From CAIRDP01 sp037138335 (GTDB lineage: Bacteria > Bacteroidota > Bacteroidia > Bacteroidales > FEN-979): 64,000 bases of DNA. Below the pieces are notes generated by a model. It was given only the letters and a program-made list of their open reading frames with translations, made no database searches and was not told the DNA's origin. The DNA lies in the NCBI GenBank assembly GCA_037138335.1, contig JBAXIO010000008.1, positions 1-64,000 on the forward strand, written 5' to 3'. Made by a program: the position numbers and the translations under genes. Below are positions 17,114 to 27,500 of this stretch, one piece after another. Every line of letters starts with the position of its first letter. Position 1 is the stretch's first letter.

Positions 17114-18598
17114 GTGAAAGTATTACTTGTATATCCCGATTACCCTGACTCATTCTGGAGTTTCAGGCATGCACTGCGATTCATTTCCAAGAAAGCCGGC
17201 GTTCCTCCCCTTGGTTTGATCACCGTATCGGCAATGCTCCCGTCAGGCTGGAAGAAAAAACTGGTCGATATGAATGTTTCACCGCTTCATACTGCCGATA
17301 TTCTTTGGGCCGACTATGTTTTTATCAGCGCCATGTATATTCAGAAGGAATCGGTCAGCGGGATCATCGAAGAATGCCTGAAGCATAAAGTTAAAATTGT
17401 TGCCGGCGGCCCCTTGTTCACCCAGGAATTCGACAACTATCCCCAGGTCGACCATTTTATTTTAAATGAGGCTGAGATTACACTGCCTTTGTTCCTTTCA
17501 GATCTTGAAGCAGGCAAGGCTCCGGAAAGAATTTACAGGTCCGGTGACTTTGCCGAAATTACCTCGAGCCCGGTGCCCGATTACCATTTGCTCTCGATGG
17601 AAGTTTACGCTTCTATGAGCATCCAGGTATCACGCGGATGCCCCTTTTCATGCGATTTCTGTGAGATCACCTCACTTCTCGGGCATAAGGTGAGGATGAA
17701 AAATACCAGCCAGGTTCTCAGGGAGCTTGACATCCTGCACAGCCTCAACTGGAGGGGGCCTGTGTCAATCGTTGACGACAATTTCATAGGCAATAAAAAG
17801 GAAGTTAAAACCGAACTGTTGCCGGCCATGAGATCATGGATGAGACACCATAAATATCCTTTCTCGTTTACAATACAGTCATCAATAAACCTTTCCGACG
17901 ACCCTGAACTGATGTCACTGATGGTTGACTCAGGATTTAACTCAGCTTTTATCGGTATTGAAACTCCTGAAGAAGATTCCCTGGCTGACTGCAATAAGTT
18001 TCAGAACAAGAACAGGGACCTGTTAATGAGCGTAAAAAAGATACAGTATGCCGGGTTACAGGTTTCAGGGGGATTTATTGTTGGCTTCGACAGTGACACT
18101 CCCGGGGTTTTTCAGAAACAGATCGATTTTATCCAGCAAAGCGGGATTGTTTCTGCCATGGTCGGATTATTGAATGCACCAAAAAACACAAAACTGTATA
18201 AACGGCTCGAGGCCGAGAACAGGTTGACGGTTGAAGCCAGCGGAAACAATACCGATTCCTCCATGAATTTCATTCCCAGGATGAATTCCCACGAACTTTT
18301 AAAAGGGTATAATGATATTATTCATAATATTTATACGACAAAACCCTATTATAAACGTATAAGGCGGTTATTTCTGAATTACAGGCCAAGAAAATATAAT
18401 GCATCAAAAATTGATTCCACTGCATTGCTCGGATTCCTCAAATCCCTTATAATTATAGGGATGCTTAATAAAGGCAGAAGGGATTACTGGACTTTCATGG
18501 CCTGGACCATTTTCAGGCGCCCAAGCCTTGTTGTGGAGGCAGTAACATTTTCAATTTACGGATATCATTTCAGGAAAATATTCGGATTAAAAGGATAA
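17114..18598 (+). CDS. B12-binding-domain radical SAM protein (DUF4070 type)
   Basis: A 494-residue enzyme. Residues 1-140 form a cobalamin-binding-like Rossmann domain (KVLLVYPDYP, VPPLGLITVSAMLP). Residues 165-380 are a radical SAM barrel with CPFSCDFCEI (CxxxCxxC, 4Fe-4S ligands). The C-terminal 100 residues match the DUF4070 extension. The start codon is GTG at 17114, 3 nt after the OmpA gene; it is chosen because MKVLLVYPDYP is the usual N-terminus. Relatives methylate or rearrange lipids and other substrates, such as hopanoids, but the substrate here is unknown. Its place in an envelope operon hints at a lipid substrate. Confidence 0.88.
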   Translation: MKVLLVYPDYPDSFWSFRHALRFISKKAGVPPLGLITVSAMLPSGWKKKLVDMNVSPLHTADILWADYVFISAMYIQKESVSGIIEECLKHKVKIVAGGPLFTQEFDNYPQVDHFILNEAEITLPLFLSDLEAGKAPERIYRSGDFAEITSSPVPDYHLLSMEVYASMSIQVSRGCPFSCDFCEITSLLGHKVRMKNTSQVLRELDILHSLNWRGPVSIVDDNFIGNKKEVKTELLPAMRSWMRHHKYPFSFTIQSSINLSDDPELMSLMVDSGFNSAFIGIETPEEDSLADCNKFQNKNRDLLMSVKKIQYAGLQVSGGFIVGFDSDTPGVFQKQIDFIQQSGIVSAMVGLLNAPKNTKLYKRLEAENRLTVEASGNNTDSSMNFIPRMNSHELLKGYNDIIHNIYTTKPYYKRIRRLFLNYRPRKYNASKIDSTALLGFLKSLIIIGMLNKGRRDYWTFMAWTIFRRPSLVVEAVTFSIYGYHFRKIFGLKG

Positions 18599-18614
18599 TC
18601 CTCAGCGATACCGT

Positions 18615-19424
18615 TTAATCTTTCCACTGTTCGAGGCGGGACTGAATATATTCAATGACCTTCTGATGGTCTTCTTTGCCGGTACCCTTTACCCTGAATG
18701 GTTCTTCGAAAGCTATATGTATTGTTTTCTTACGGTCGATAGGGCCGAGGTATCCTGTGAACCTGCCGTTTCCCCAGAAATCGGTTTTTATGGCAACCGG
18801 GATTACAGGAACGCCGGCTCGGGCGGCAAGTTTTATCCCCATGGTATTGAACTCTTCAGGATTGAATTGGGTTCTTCGTGTATGTTGGGGAAAAACAATC
18901 ACCGAGATCCCATTGGAGATTCTTTTCAATCCCTCTGCCATCACGATACTGAAATCTTCCCTTGGTTTGCTCCGGCTTAATACGATAGGATTGCGGGAAC
19001 GCATCACGGCTCCGAAAACCCAATGTCTGACGAGTGCATCTTTTACGATGAACGTGACATCTTTCAGAGGCTGAATGATGCCCGGGAAGATCATGGTCTC
19101 AAGCGTACTCATGTGGTTGCTGATGAAAACCACCGGGCCTTTGCAGTTCCTGACATTTTCAAGTCCTGAAATCCGGAAGCGGCCACCGCAACCTTCAATC
19201 AGCCTGAAAATATCATGTGAAGATGACACCCAGTAATCAGTATCATAAAGTCCCTTTATGGCGGCGCTCCGGGTAGAAAAACAAATACCCACATACCGGC
19301 TCATGAAATAGGCCCTGGTACCCAGGGCAAGCCTGTCAAACAGGAAACGATGGGTATTCGCCGGGGTGGTATACTCGTTTGATTCCAGTAAAAACCTTGT
19401 AATATGGTCTTTTTCTTTCTTCAT
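18615..19424 (-). CDS. Lysophospholipid acyltransferase family protein (1-acylglycerol-3-phosphate-like)
   Basis: A 269-residue PlsC-like acyltransferase when started at MKKEKD (19424). The frame is open to 19496, but that start would overlap the upstream gene by 58 nt. The catalytic block reads VVFISNHMSTLET, so the usual HX4D is HX4E. The second block is VIVFPQHTRRTQF (normally FPEGTRS), and a valine-rich PVIPVAI block follows. All three positions are present but atypical, as in several Bacteroidota members. It probably transfers an acyl chain to a lipid at the inner membrane. It starts 14 nt after the membrane-protein gene. Confidence 0.8.
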   Translation of the reverse strand: MKKEKDHITRFLLESNEYTTPANTHRFLFDRLALGTRAYFMSRYVGICFSTRSAAIKGLYDTDYWVSSSHDIFRLIEGCGGRFRISGLENVRNCKGPVVFISNHMSTLETMIFPGIIQPLKDVTFIVKDALVRHWVFGAVMRSRNPIVLSRSKPREDFSIVMAEGLKRISNGISVIVFPQHTRRTQFNPEEFNTMGIKLAARAGVPVIPVAIKTDFWGNGRFTGYLGPIDRKKTIHIAFEEPFRVKGTGKEDHQKVIEYIQSRLEQWKD

Positions 19425-19438
19425 TTCAGATTGCGAAA

Positions 19439-20134
19439 TTACCACTTTTTCCCGAAAAGGAACCTCCAGATAATATACATCATTATGATCCCGCAATTGA
19501 ATTCAATGAGGGAATTTACCAGCATCATCCCCATGCTCCATTGCCCCTGTTCAAGACGGATCCCCGATACCAGAAGGGAAAATTCCAGGGCAAATTCCAC
19601 AAGGGTTCCCACGAGGAAAAGATACAGAAGGTCTTTCCATTTTATCTTGTGATAAAATACCATGATGATCCCGATAATGAAGTTGGCCAGCGCTAATCCC
19701 CCCATGATCAGTCTCTGGTTGCCCTTCCCCATATCACGGGCCGCCCGCAACAGGGTATCATCCAGCGGGATCCACTGTGACAGCAATCCGACAGCAGTCC
19801 ATCCGCAGTAAAAAAACAAGGTCCAGAATACCGCTTCGCGGACGCTTCGTTTTTCAAACATCACGATCACGTATGAAAACTGAACAAAACCAGGGGAAAA
19901 ACAAAACCAGGCAAAGAACAATTCAGTATCTATGGGACCCGAATAATGTCTTGAACCCATAATGCGAAACCATAGTAAATAATCTATGAAGATATAGATG
20001 ATCCAGCCGGCCAATCCCCACCTTATCGCGGTATAATATTTTTTATAAACCAGGAAAACAATCCAGCAAACGAGAAAGAAAATGTCGAAGTAGATAAAAT
20101 CCACACCAAATGTGCGGGTAACAATATTGTTCAT
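19439..20134 (-). CDS. Multi-pass membrane protein of unknown function
   Basis: A 231-residue protein with about seven hydrophobic helices and little between them. The start at 20134 (MNNIVTRTFGVDFIYFDIFF) is preferred over the open frame to 20395, because the upstream part overlaps the oppositely oriented promoter and gene start at 20227-20335. I do not recognise the family. Two acidic positions inside helices (IEFNCG, VEFALEFSLL) are notable. It is transcribed together with the acyltransferase downstream, so a lipid-related membrane role is possible but unproven. Confidence 0.6.
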   Translation of the reverse strand: MNNIVTRTFGVDFIYFDIFFLVCWIVFLVYKKYYTAIRWGLAGWIIYIFIDYLLWFRIMGSRHYSGPIDTELFFAWFCFSPGFVQFSYVIVMFEKRSVREAVFWTLFFYCGWTAVGLLSQWIPLDDTLLRAARDMGKGNQRLIMGGLALANFIIGIIMVFYHKIKWKDLLYLFLVGTLVEFALEFSLLVSGIRLEQGQWSMGMMLVNSLIEFNCGIIMMYIIWRFLFGKKW

Positions 20135-20226
20135 ATTCCCTGAAGTATTTTGAAAGCTGAAACCGCCCTGCAAAAATAGCAGCTTCTCATACAGGATCAG
20201 ATCCCGTTTTTCATTTTTTACCAGGA

Positions 20227-20279
20227 ATAAAACAATATGTTTATTCAGTTGCGCTCCATTTTCACCTGGCCTAATTTTG
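20227..20279 (+). promoter_or_regulatory. Promoter Q1 with AACA-N3-TGTT dyad
   Basis: ATAAAACAATATGTTTAT (20227-20244) contains the dyad AACAATATGTT, followed by CAGTTG with a -33 TTG (20249-20251), 20 bp and the -7 box TAATTTTG (20272-20279). A nearly identical block with the same spacing lies at 28388-28441. Confidence 0.65.
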
Positions 20280-20334
20280 ACAAAGAAATCCGACAAAACA
20301 ACCTTTGATGTATTGCATTGAAAAAATAACAGAT

Positions 20335-21903
20335 ATGTATAATTTTGGAAATGGAAGGCCCCACCTGAAGTTTCTGCTGATACTTGCGATGGCAAATTTA
20401 CTGGTAATCAATGCATCCTATGCACAAACAGGAGGCAGGCTGGTAATCGGTTCAGGCGCAATTATTACCTCGGTCAATGACCTTTCGGTCCAGAGCGGGA
20501 CTACTCTCGATGTTCAGGGAACGCTAATACTGAAAAAGAACCTGCTTAACGAAAACAGCTCATCCAACAGTCTTGGGAATGGCCTTATCGAGTTTGCAGG
20601 CTCCGAGGCCCAGTCCATTAAAGGTTTGAACATCATTGAGAACCTGAGAATAAACAATTCTGCCGGGCTCACTATTGCGGGAGAAACGAGAGTGAATGGG
20701 GAACTTAAATTTAAAGCCGGGATAATCACTTTAGGCTCCAACAACCTCCTTCTGGGTCCTGCAGCTGTTGATTCAGGAGGTTCTGCCGCTTCCATGGTGG
20801 ATGCCGGCGGGACAGGTGAATTTCGCAAGGAATTTCCATCATCCCCGGGTTTCCCGTTAAGTTTCACATATCCTGTGGGTGATGCAACGGGGACTCCCGA
20901 ATATTCGCCAGTCTCATTGACTTTTGCTTCAGGCACTTTCGGAAGCGGCAATTATGCCGGTGTGAAGCTGGTAAATGACAAATACCCGAATGACAGTATT
21001 ACCGGTAGTTACCTTAAACGTTACTGGACACTGGGCCAGGCGGCTATAACCAGCTTCAGCTGCAATGCCAGTTTCCGGTATTTGACGGCCGATGTGACAG
21101 GGACAGAAGGCAGTCTTTTCTGCACCAGGGTTGATCCATCTCCCCTGATAACATACAATGCTACCAATACAGGGACCCACCAGCTCGCAGCCAACGGCCT
21201 TACATCTTTCAGCACTTTTACAGGAAGCCGGGGAGGATTTGATGCAAACCTTACTGCTTTTCTTGAAGGGCCTTATAATTCCGGAACCGGGAATATGAAC
21301 ACAACTCTTAAAACAAGTGGCCTCATCCCATTGTCACAGCCATACAATGTGTCACCCTGGAATTATGCGGGCCCTGAATCCGTTGCCGGCATTCCAAATG
21401 ACGTTGTCGACTGGGTATTGATTGAATACCGCCAGGCAGATATAGCTTCAAACGCCACTTCGGCAACGGTCCTGAAAAGACGGGCTGCTTTCCTGAAACA
21501 GGACGGTTCCATTGTTGAAACAGACGGCAGCAGCGCGGTAAGGGTGTATAATTCGGCGATAAGCAGTAACCTTTTCCCGGTGATAATACATAGAAACCAC
21601 CTGGCAATAATGGCAAATTCGGGAGTGGCAAAAGATGGCACTGGTAAATATGTTTACAATTTTTCAAGCGGGGCAGACCAGATTTTTGGAAGCGGTAAAA
21701 AGCAATTGGGGAGCCTATGGTGCATGATAACTGCTGATGCCAATGGGGACGGGACTATCCAGACAATCGATAAAACCATGTGGGTAAGCCAGTTTAACCA
21801 GGATGGTTACCTTGGTGCCGACTTCAACCTGGATGGAACCGTTCAGACCAGTGATAAGACAAAATGGGTTTTGAATTTTAATATTGATTCTACAGTCCCC
21901 TGA
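20335..21903 (+). CDS. Large secreted protein with C-terminal dockerin-like repeats
   Basis: A 522-residue exported protein (signal peptide ending in INASYAQ when started at ATG 20335; the frame is open from TTG 20305). Residues 40-290 are beta-rich with Gly/Ser/Asn repeats (LVIGSGAIITSVNDLSVQSG), as in autotransporter-like adhesins. The last 60 residues contain two Ca-binding loops spaced like dockerin repeats: DANGDGTIQTIDK and DFNLDGTVQTSDK. There is no T9SS tail. The next gene starts 52 nt later and has a possible cohesin-like N-terminus plus a T9SS tail, so this protein may be held at the surface by its neighbour. That partnership is inference. Confidence 0.75.
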   Translation: MYNFGNGRPHLKFLLILAMANLLVINASYAQTGGRLVIGSGAIITSVNDLSVQSGTTLDVQGTLILKKNLLNENSSSNSLGNGLIEFAGSEAQSIKGLNIIENLRINNSAGLTIAGETRVNGELKFKAGIITLGSNNLLLGPAAVDSGGSAASMVDAGGTGEFRKEFPSSPGFPLSFTYPVGDATGTPEYSPVSLTFASGTFGSGNYAGVKLVNDKYPNDSITGSYLKRYWTLGQAAITSFSCNASFRYLTADVTGTEGSLFCTRVDPSPLITYNATNTGTHQLAANGLTSFSTFTGSRGGFDANLTAFLEGPYNSGTGNMNTTLKTSGLIPLSQPYNVSPWNYAGPESVAGIPNDVVDWVLIEYRQADIASNATSATVLKRRAAFLKQDGSIVETDGSSAVRVYNSAISSNLFPVIIHRNHLAIMANSGVAKDGTGKYVYNFSSGADQIFGSGKKQLGSLWCMITADANGDGTIQTIDKTMWVSQFNQDGYLGADFNLDGTVQTSDKTKWVLNFNIDSTVP

Positions 21904-21955
21904 ATAATACTGTTTCAAATCTTATAAATCAATAACAATAATATTATTGAGGCCC

Positions 21956-24145
21956 ATGAAAATATCCGCAAATCTTCGCCTGAGAAATCTCTTCCTGGGT
22001 TTATTTTTCCTGCTTTCTGTAATCGCAGAAAGTCAACCAACCCTGAGCTTTCGTCTGACTAATCCCAGGATAATCAGGGTCTCAGGAACCGACCGGCTTG
22101 AATTCCAGGTTGAAGTGAAAGCTTCAGCATCCGGAACATATTTCAATGCACTCCAGGCAACGCTGAATACAACATCAGGGGCATTCATAACTGGTACACC
22201 AACTGGTAACTTCACTCCTATAAGGACCGGATTGTCAGCCAATGCCACCAAATATTCTACTCTGGTAGGCACTGTAAATGCAAGCGGAAGAATTGGAATA
22301 TCACTCTCAACCGATCATCTTTATGATCCCGGATCAGAAGTTTTATCTGATTACTTTGATCTTATGCCTACAACCTGGACGGCCCTGTTCATTGCCCAGG
22401 TTAAAATCAGTAACAGTGCTTTGGTTGCCGGCCTGAACTGGAACACCGGGCTCATGAATATAAATGAATTTTATCAGGATCCTTCATCCTCAGGCCTGTT
22501 GTCATATAAGAACCCTAACAGCTATGACCCTGACGTCATGCAAAACCTTTACATGGGCAGGATTTACTCTGCAGCCTGGGGCTGGTCGCAGGTTGGAAAT
22601 ACATCAAATGCGCAATGGGTAAGCTGGCCGGTGGCTGTTGCAACATCGGTTTATGATACTTCTGCGAATTCGGCAACGATCACAGAAACCGGTTCATTGG
22701 CGTCTGCTCTCAGGATCCATTCCGGCTCCCGCCTGACAATCAACCCAACCAAAGACCTTAGCTGCAGCGGGGCGACAGAGATCAATGAGCCCAGGGGCCT
22801 GGTCATCGCAGCTGATGCAACCGGACTGGGCCAGTTTATAGATAATGGCAGCATTACATACAATAACGGGGGGAGCGTAAGGACCCGGTGCTATTTTTCC
22901 CAGATGAAATGGCATTACTTGTGTATTCCTGTCGCCAGCACTACTGTCGCTCCGTTTCATAACCTCTATGTAAAGTATTACCTTGAAGCAGCTCACAATT
23001 GGAAATATATCTCCAGCCCTGCCATGGACTCGGTACTTAACACGGCTATGACCGGGTATGCCTTGTGGTCGCATTCCACAAATCCGCCCATGGGAAATTA
23101 TACTGTGAATCTCACCGGGTCGCTGAATACCGGCAGCCAGTCAGTTCCGGTTACAAGAACCTTAAACGGCGCTGATTACGACGGTTATAACCTGGTAGGG
23201 AACCCATACTGCAGCGCTCTCGACCTCAGCTCCGGAAGCATTACCTGGAACGATGTTGAGCAGAAAGCCTGGTTTTGGGATCCCACTGCCGGAAACTATA
23301 AAATTTACAACGTTGCAGGAGGAGGTGACCATACAGCATACTGCCCGCCCCAGCAGGGCTTTTTTGTACATCACAGCACGACCAATTCAACCGCCACCTC
23401 CCTGGCCGTCACAAATTCAGCAAGGGTGATCAATAGTGAACCCTACCTGAAAGACAATATGATACTGGATGATTATCTTGTTTTAAACGCTACATCCAAT
23501 TCAAACGCAAAGTCTGATGAGGCCCTGGTATATTTCCGCTCCGCTGCCACCCTTGGTTATGATGAAGTTTACGATGCCGATAAGATGTGGGGGGATAATG
23601 ATGCACCTCAATTCTATTCCATTATTCCCGACCATTCACTGACATTAAATGCACTTCCCTGGACGGGGAAAGAACAGTCCGTTCCAATGGGCTTCAGCTC
23701 TGGAGTTTCAGGGAACTTCAATATTGTTTCCGATAATATCCAAAGCTTTTCCCCCGGAATACAAATTGTTCTTGAAGATCTGCAGGAACATAGATTACAG
23801 AACCTGAATCAAAATAATACATATGCCTTTACATACCTGGCTGGGGCCGACAGAGCCCGTTTTCTTATTCATTTCTCAAATTTATACTATGGAGTCGATC
23901 CAAAGAACAGTGAAGAGCAACAGCTCTATTCCTGCCGGGATGCAGTTTATGTGAAACGGGTCAATGACTCGCCTGCTGAAGGCACGCTGACCCTTTTCAA
24001 TTCTCTCGGCCAGGAGGTTTTCGTCGCCAGGTTGGAGAATGTACCGTTGAACAAGTTTACTCCTGGCATCCCTGCCGGATATTATATTGCCATTTTACAA
24101 TCAGACCATCTCGTAATTACACGAAAAATAGCTTTGACAAACTGA
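21956..24145 (+). CDS. Secreted T9SS-type protein, possibly cohesin-like N-terminus
   Basis: A 729-residue exported protein (signal peptide MKISANLRLRNLF to IAES; ATG at 21956 preferred to TTG at 21947). The N-terminal 130 residues (RLTNPRIIRVSGTDRLEFQV, NALQATLNTTSGAF) form a beta-sandwich of the kind seen in cohesin-like or surface beta-domains; the assignment is tentative. The middle is rich in Asn, Ser and aromatic residues and contains a copy of the YNLVGNPY block found in many Bacteroidota surface proteins. The C-terminus ends in a T9SS-type sorting domain (LTLFNSLGQEVF, PAGYYIAIL). It is translated right after the dockerin-like protein. Confidence 0.7.
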   Translation: MKISANLRLRNLFLGLFFLLSVIAESQPTLSFRLTNPRIIRVSGTDRLEFQVEVKASASGTYFNALQATLNTTSGAFITGTPTGNFTPIRTGLSANATKYSTLVGTVNASGRIGISLSTDHLYDPGSEVLSDYFDLMPTTWTALFIAQVKISNSALVAGLNWNTGLMNINEFYQDPSSSGLLSYKNPNSYDPDVMQNLYMGRIYSAAWGWSQVGNTSNAQWVSWPVAVATSVYDTSANSATITETGSLASALRIHSGSRLTINPTKDLSCSGATEINEPRGLVIAADATGLGQFIDNGSITYNNGGSVRTRCYFSQMKWHYLCIPVASTTVAPFHNLYVKYYLEAAHNWKYISSPAMDSVLNTAMTGYALWSHSTNPPMGNYTVNLTGSLNTGSQSVPVTRTLNGADYDGYNLVGNPYCSALDLSSGSITWNDVEQKAWFWDPTAGNYKIYNVAGGGDHTAYCPPQQGFFVHHSTTNSTATSLAVTNSARVINSEPYLKDNMILDDYLVLNATSNSNAKSDEALVYFRSAATLGYDEVYDADKMWGDNDAPQFYSIIPDHSLTLNALPWTGKEQSVPMGFSSGVSGNFNIVSDNIQSFSPGIQIVLEDLQEHRLQNLNQNNTYAFTYLAGADRARFLIHFSNLYYGVDPKNSEEQQLYSCRDAVYVKRVNDSPAEGTLTLFNSLGQEVFVARLENVPLNKFTPGIPAGYYIAILQSDHLVITRKIALTN

Positions 24146-24158
24146 AATCCGATGTGTC

Positions 24159-24416
24159 ATGAAAATACAATTCTGTAAATGGTTATTTATTTTGTGCCTG
24201 TTGCTGATCCCTTCCGCTAAGGCATTATCAGATAATCCAGGCCCTCCCTATCCTGACGGGGACCCTGCGGGAGGCGGGCCGGGTCCTGTTGGCGCCCCCA
24301 TCGACGGGGGGCTTTTAATCCTGCTTGCCCAGGGCGTTGCATACGGGGGCTGGAAGTTCTATAAGTTGAAAAAGAAGACGGCCCCGGAGACTGATGCCGG
24401 ATCTGAAGCAACATAA
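24159..24416 (+). CDS. Small PID-CTERM-like protein
   Basis: An 85-residue protein: signal peptide, a Pro/Gly/Asp-rich segment (DNPGPPYPDGDPAGGGPGP), then PIDGGLLILLAQGVAYGG and a basic end (KLKKK). The PIDGGL motif followed by a hydrophobic helix and a basic stop is the PID-CTERM sorting-type tail found in small Bacteroidota proteins. It is the third gene after two large secreted proteins (13 nt after the T9SS gene), a usual neighbourhood. Function is unknown. Confidence 0.7.
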   Translation: MKIQFCKWLFILCLLLIPSAKALSDNPGPPYPDGDPAGGGPGPVGAPIDGGLLILLAQGVAYGGWKFYKLKKKTAPETDAGSEAT

Positions 24417-24544
24417 TCCTGAATTGATATCGGATCGGGAGATTTACTCAATCATTTCCTTCCATTTGGTTTTCTCTTTGTATCTTTATAAGAGATTATT
24501 CCGGTCCGAACTTGCTCCGGACCGGGTTCTTTCAGGACATACGT

Positions 24545-27500
24545 ATGTTGCATAGGATTTTTCAAAGGCTGTTTTTTATCCTGTTATGCTTTTGTTTTCC
24601 AGTTTTGTTATTGGCGCAAAATGAAGCCATGCATTTCTCGCATCTTACAAGGGAAAACGGCCTGCCTTCAAACCGCACACGCTGCGTTCTCCAGGACTTT
24701 ATGGGTTATGTGTGGATAGGCACTGATAATGGCCTGGTAAAGTTCGATGGGCGAAACTTAACAGTTTTCACACATGACCGCAATGATTCTTCTACACTGA
24801 TTGATATAGTCATCAATACATTGCTTGAAACTCATGATTCATTGCTGCTGATAGGAACTGTCGACGGCCTTTCTGTTTATAACCCGTTCACAAAAGAATT
24901 TTCAGGATACTCGGTTTACCGGAAAGGGAAAAATCACTTCCCTGTAAATAATATACATTGTTTTTTTGAAGATGCCGACGGGAGTATCTGGATTGGTACT
25001 GAAAGTGGTTTGGTACGTATGAACAGGAATCCATATGAATATAAATTATTCCCTTTAAATAAAAGTGAAATCGAATCGGACAGGGAGCATGCATGTAATT
25101 TTGTTACCTGCATTATTCAGGATCCACGGAATTCTTCGAAGCTGATTGTTGCTTCCCTGGGGGGTTTGTTGCAGGTTGATAAGTCAACAGGCACCATTTC
25201 CACTGATTATAAAAAAAATATCAATAACGGTTATGATATTATTGACCTGCGCCTGGATAACAGGCGTTACCTGTGGAGTTGCGGATGGGGCAAGGGATTG
25301 AACTGCCTCGACCTCCTAACCGGGCAGTGGCAGGAATTTCCGCTTGACCCCCTGAAGCCTATCAGCATTGTGGGTATCACAAATAAAAGCAAAAATGAGT
25401 TATGGCTTGCTACCATTGATCATGGTCTTGGCGTTTTCAATAAATCAGACCACTCCTTCAGGTTTTATCAAAAGATCCCGGGTGATGAAACATCCCTGTT
25501 GTCCAATTCGGTCATCCGGATAAACAATCTGAATAACAATCAAGATCTCTGGGTTATAAGTGATATTGGGATCAATATTTTAAATCAGCGGTACCATTCT
25601 TTCAGGGAAATTGCCGTACCCTATGAGAACACCAATATCAGTGAATTTTTCAGGGATACATTAACAGGGCATCTTTATATCGGAGCCATAGATTGCAAAG
25701 GGCTTTTCGATTGGGATGAGAAGATTAAAACATGGCATGTTTTTCCTCCCAAAGAATATCCCGGCAAGTATGGGCTCAGTATTCTCAGCATGTATAAAGA
25801 TTCCCGATCAGTGCTTTGGATAGGATCGCGATCAGGTCTTCTGTATCTGGATCGGATAACCAGGAAACTTAAATTATTCCGCACGCCCGATGGCAAACCT
25901 ATACCTATGAAAGAACCCTGGATCTATACCATTGCTGAGGACAGCAGGTCCAATTTATGGATAGGGACAAGGAATGATGGTGTTCTCAGAATCGATTCTT
26001 CGAGGGCCCAATTCAATCATTATCTTCATGACCCCCGTGATCCTAACAGCCTTATTGATGGCAGCCGCTTCTCAGCCATCTGCAGCGACAAATATAAAGA
26101 TATCTGGATAGCCAGTGATAATGGAGTAAGCATTTATAATCCCGCCAAGGATAACTTCCGGAATGATCTGATGGATTCCCTTCTTAAGTTTGGTGTTACC
26201 AAACGATGGACCAACGGAATTATTCGGGATTCACTGGGAAGGATGTGGATCATTGTTGATGGAGAGGGTTTGGTTAAAATTGAAATGCCGGCAAAAGGTC
26301 ATTACAGGTTTAAACTTTTTAACACTTCTAACGGATTGAATGACCCCACGCCGGGAAGGATGGCCACCGACAATAAAGGAGGGCTCTGGCTGATAAATTA
26401 CGGCCTGCTTTACATTAATCCCTATGATGAATCCATTCATCTGTTCGATGAACACAATGGGCTGAACAGTCCCCTGAGTTTTGATGAAAGCATGTATATT
26501 GATCCGGAAAATAATATCTACATCGGAGGAAAAAGAAAGTTTGAAATAAAAAATATCAAGGAGCTGGAATTCACCCCACTGACCATCAAACTATTGCTTG
26601 AATCCTTTGAAGTCAACGGGAAAAATGTTTCTACAGGGGAACTCAGTCGTCGTGATCATATGCTTATGCTGAGGGCTGATCAGAATAACTTATTATTCCG
26701 CTACACCGGCATCTGTTTGCAGGATGTTGAACATATCCTGTTCCGTTATAAAATGGAAGGTTATGACACGAGTTGGATAATGGCGGGGAATGGAAGGGAA
26801 GCGAGATATACCAACCTGCCCCCGGGGCAATACCGTTTTGTTTTCCAGGTCGCAAACCGCGGAATATGGCTTGACCAGGAATCCTCCACACGCTTCATCA
26901 TACGGCCGTTTTTCTGGAAAACCTGGTGGTTTATAGCACTGGTCATTATTGCAGTTGCAGGTATCCTCTTTCTGATCTACACCTACCGTGTAAGGGAACT
27001 TTTAAGGCTTGAAAGGCTCAGGACCCGTATTGCCACTGATCTCCATGATGACGTGGGATCTACGCTAAGCAGTATTTCAATTCTCAGCGAGATCCTGTCG
27101 AAACAACTTGATAACCCGAAATCGGCCAAGATCGTTGGGACTATCGGAGCCAATGCGCATAAAATGCTCGAAAAGATCGACGACATCATCTGGGTTGTAA
27201 ATCCCTCAAATGATAAATTTCAGAACCTGGGACTGCGTATCCGTGAATTTGCAATACCGCTATTTGAATCCAAAAACATAAAGCACGTGATACGGTTTGA
27301 CCGGCAGATGAATGACCTGCAACTTCCTATGGAAGCGAGAAGGAACATTTACCTGATTGCCAAGGAGGCTGTCAACAATGCCGCAAAATACTCTGAATGC
27401 AAATCGATGAATATTACTTTCAGGCAGGAGCACCCTGGATTTCTTATGGAGGTAAGCGATGACGGAAAAGGGTTTAACACTGATGCACCTACCTCCCGGA

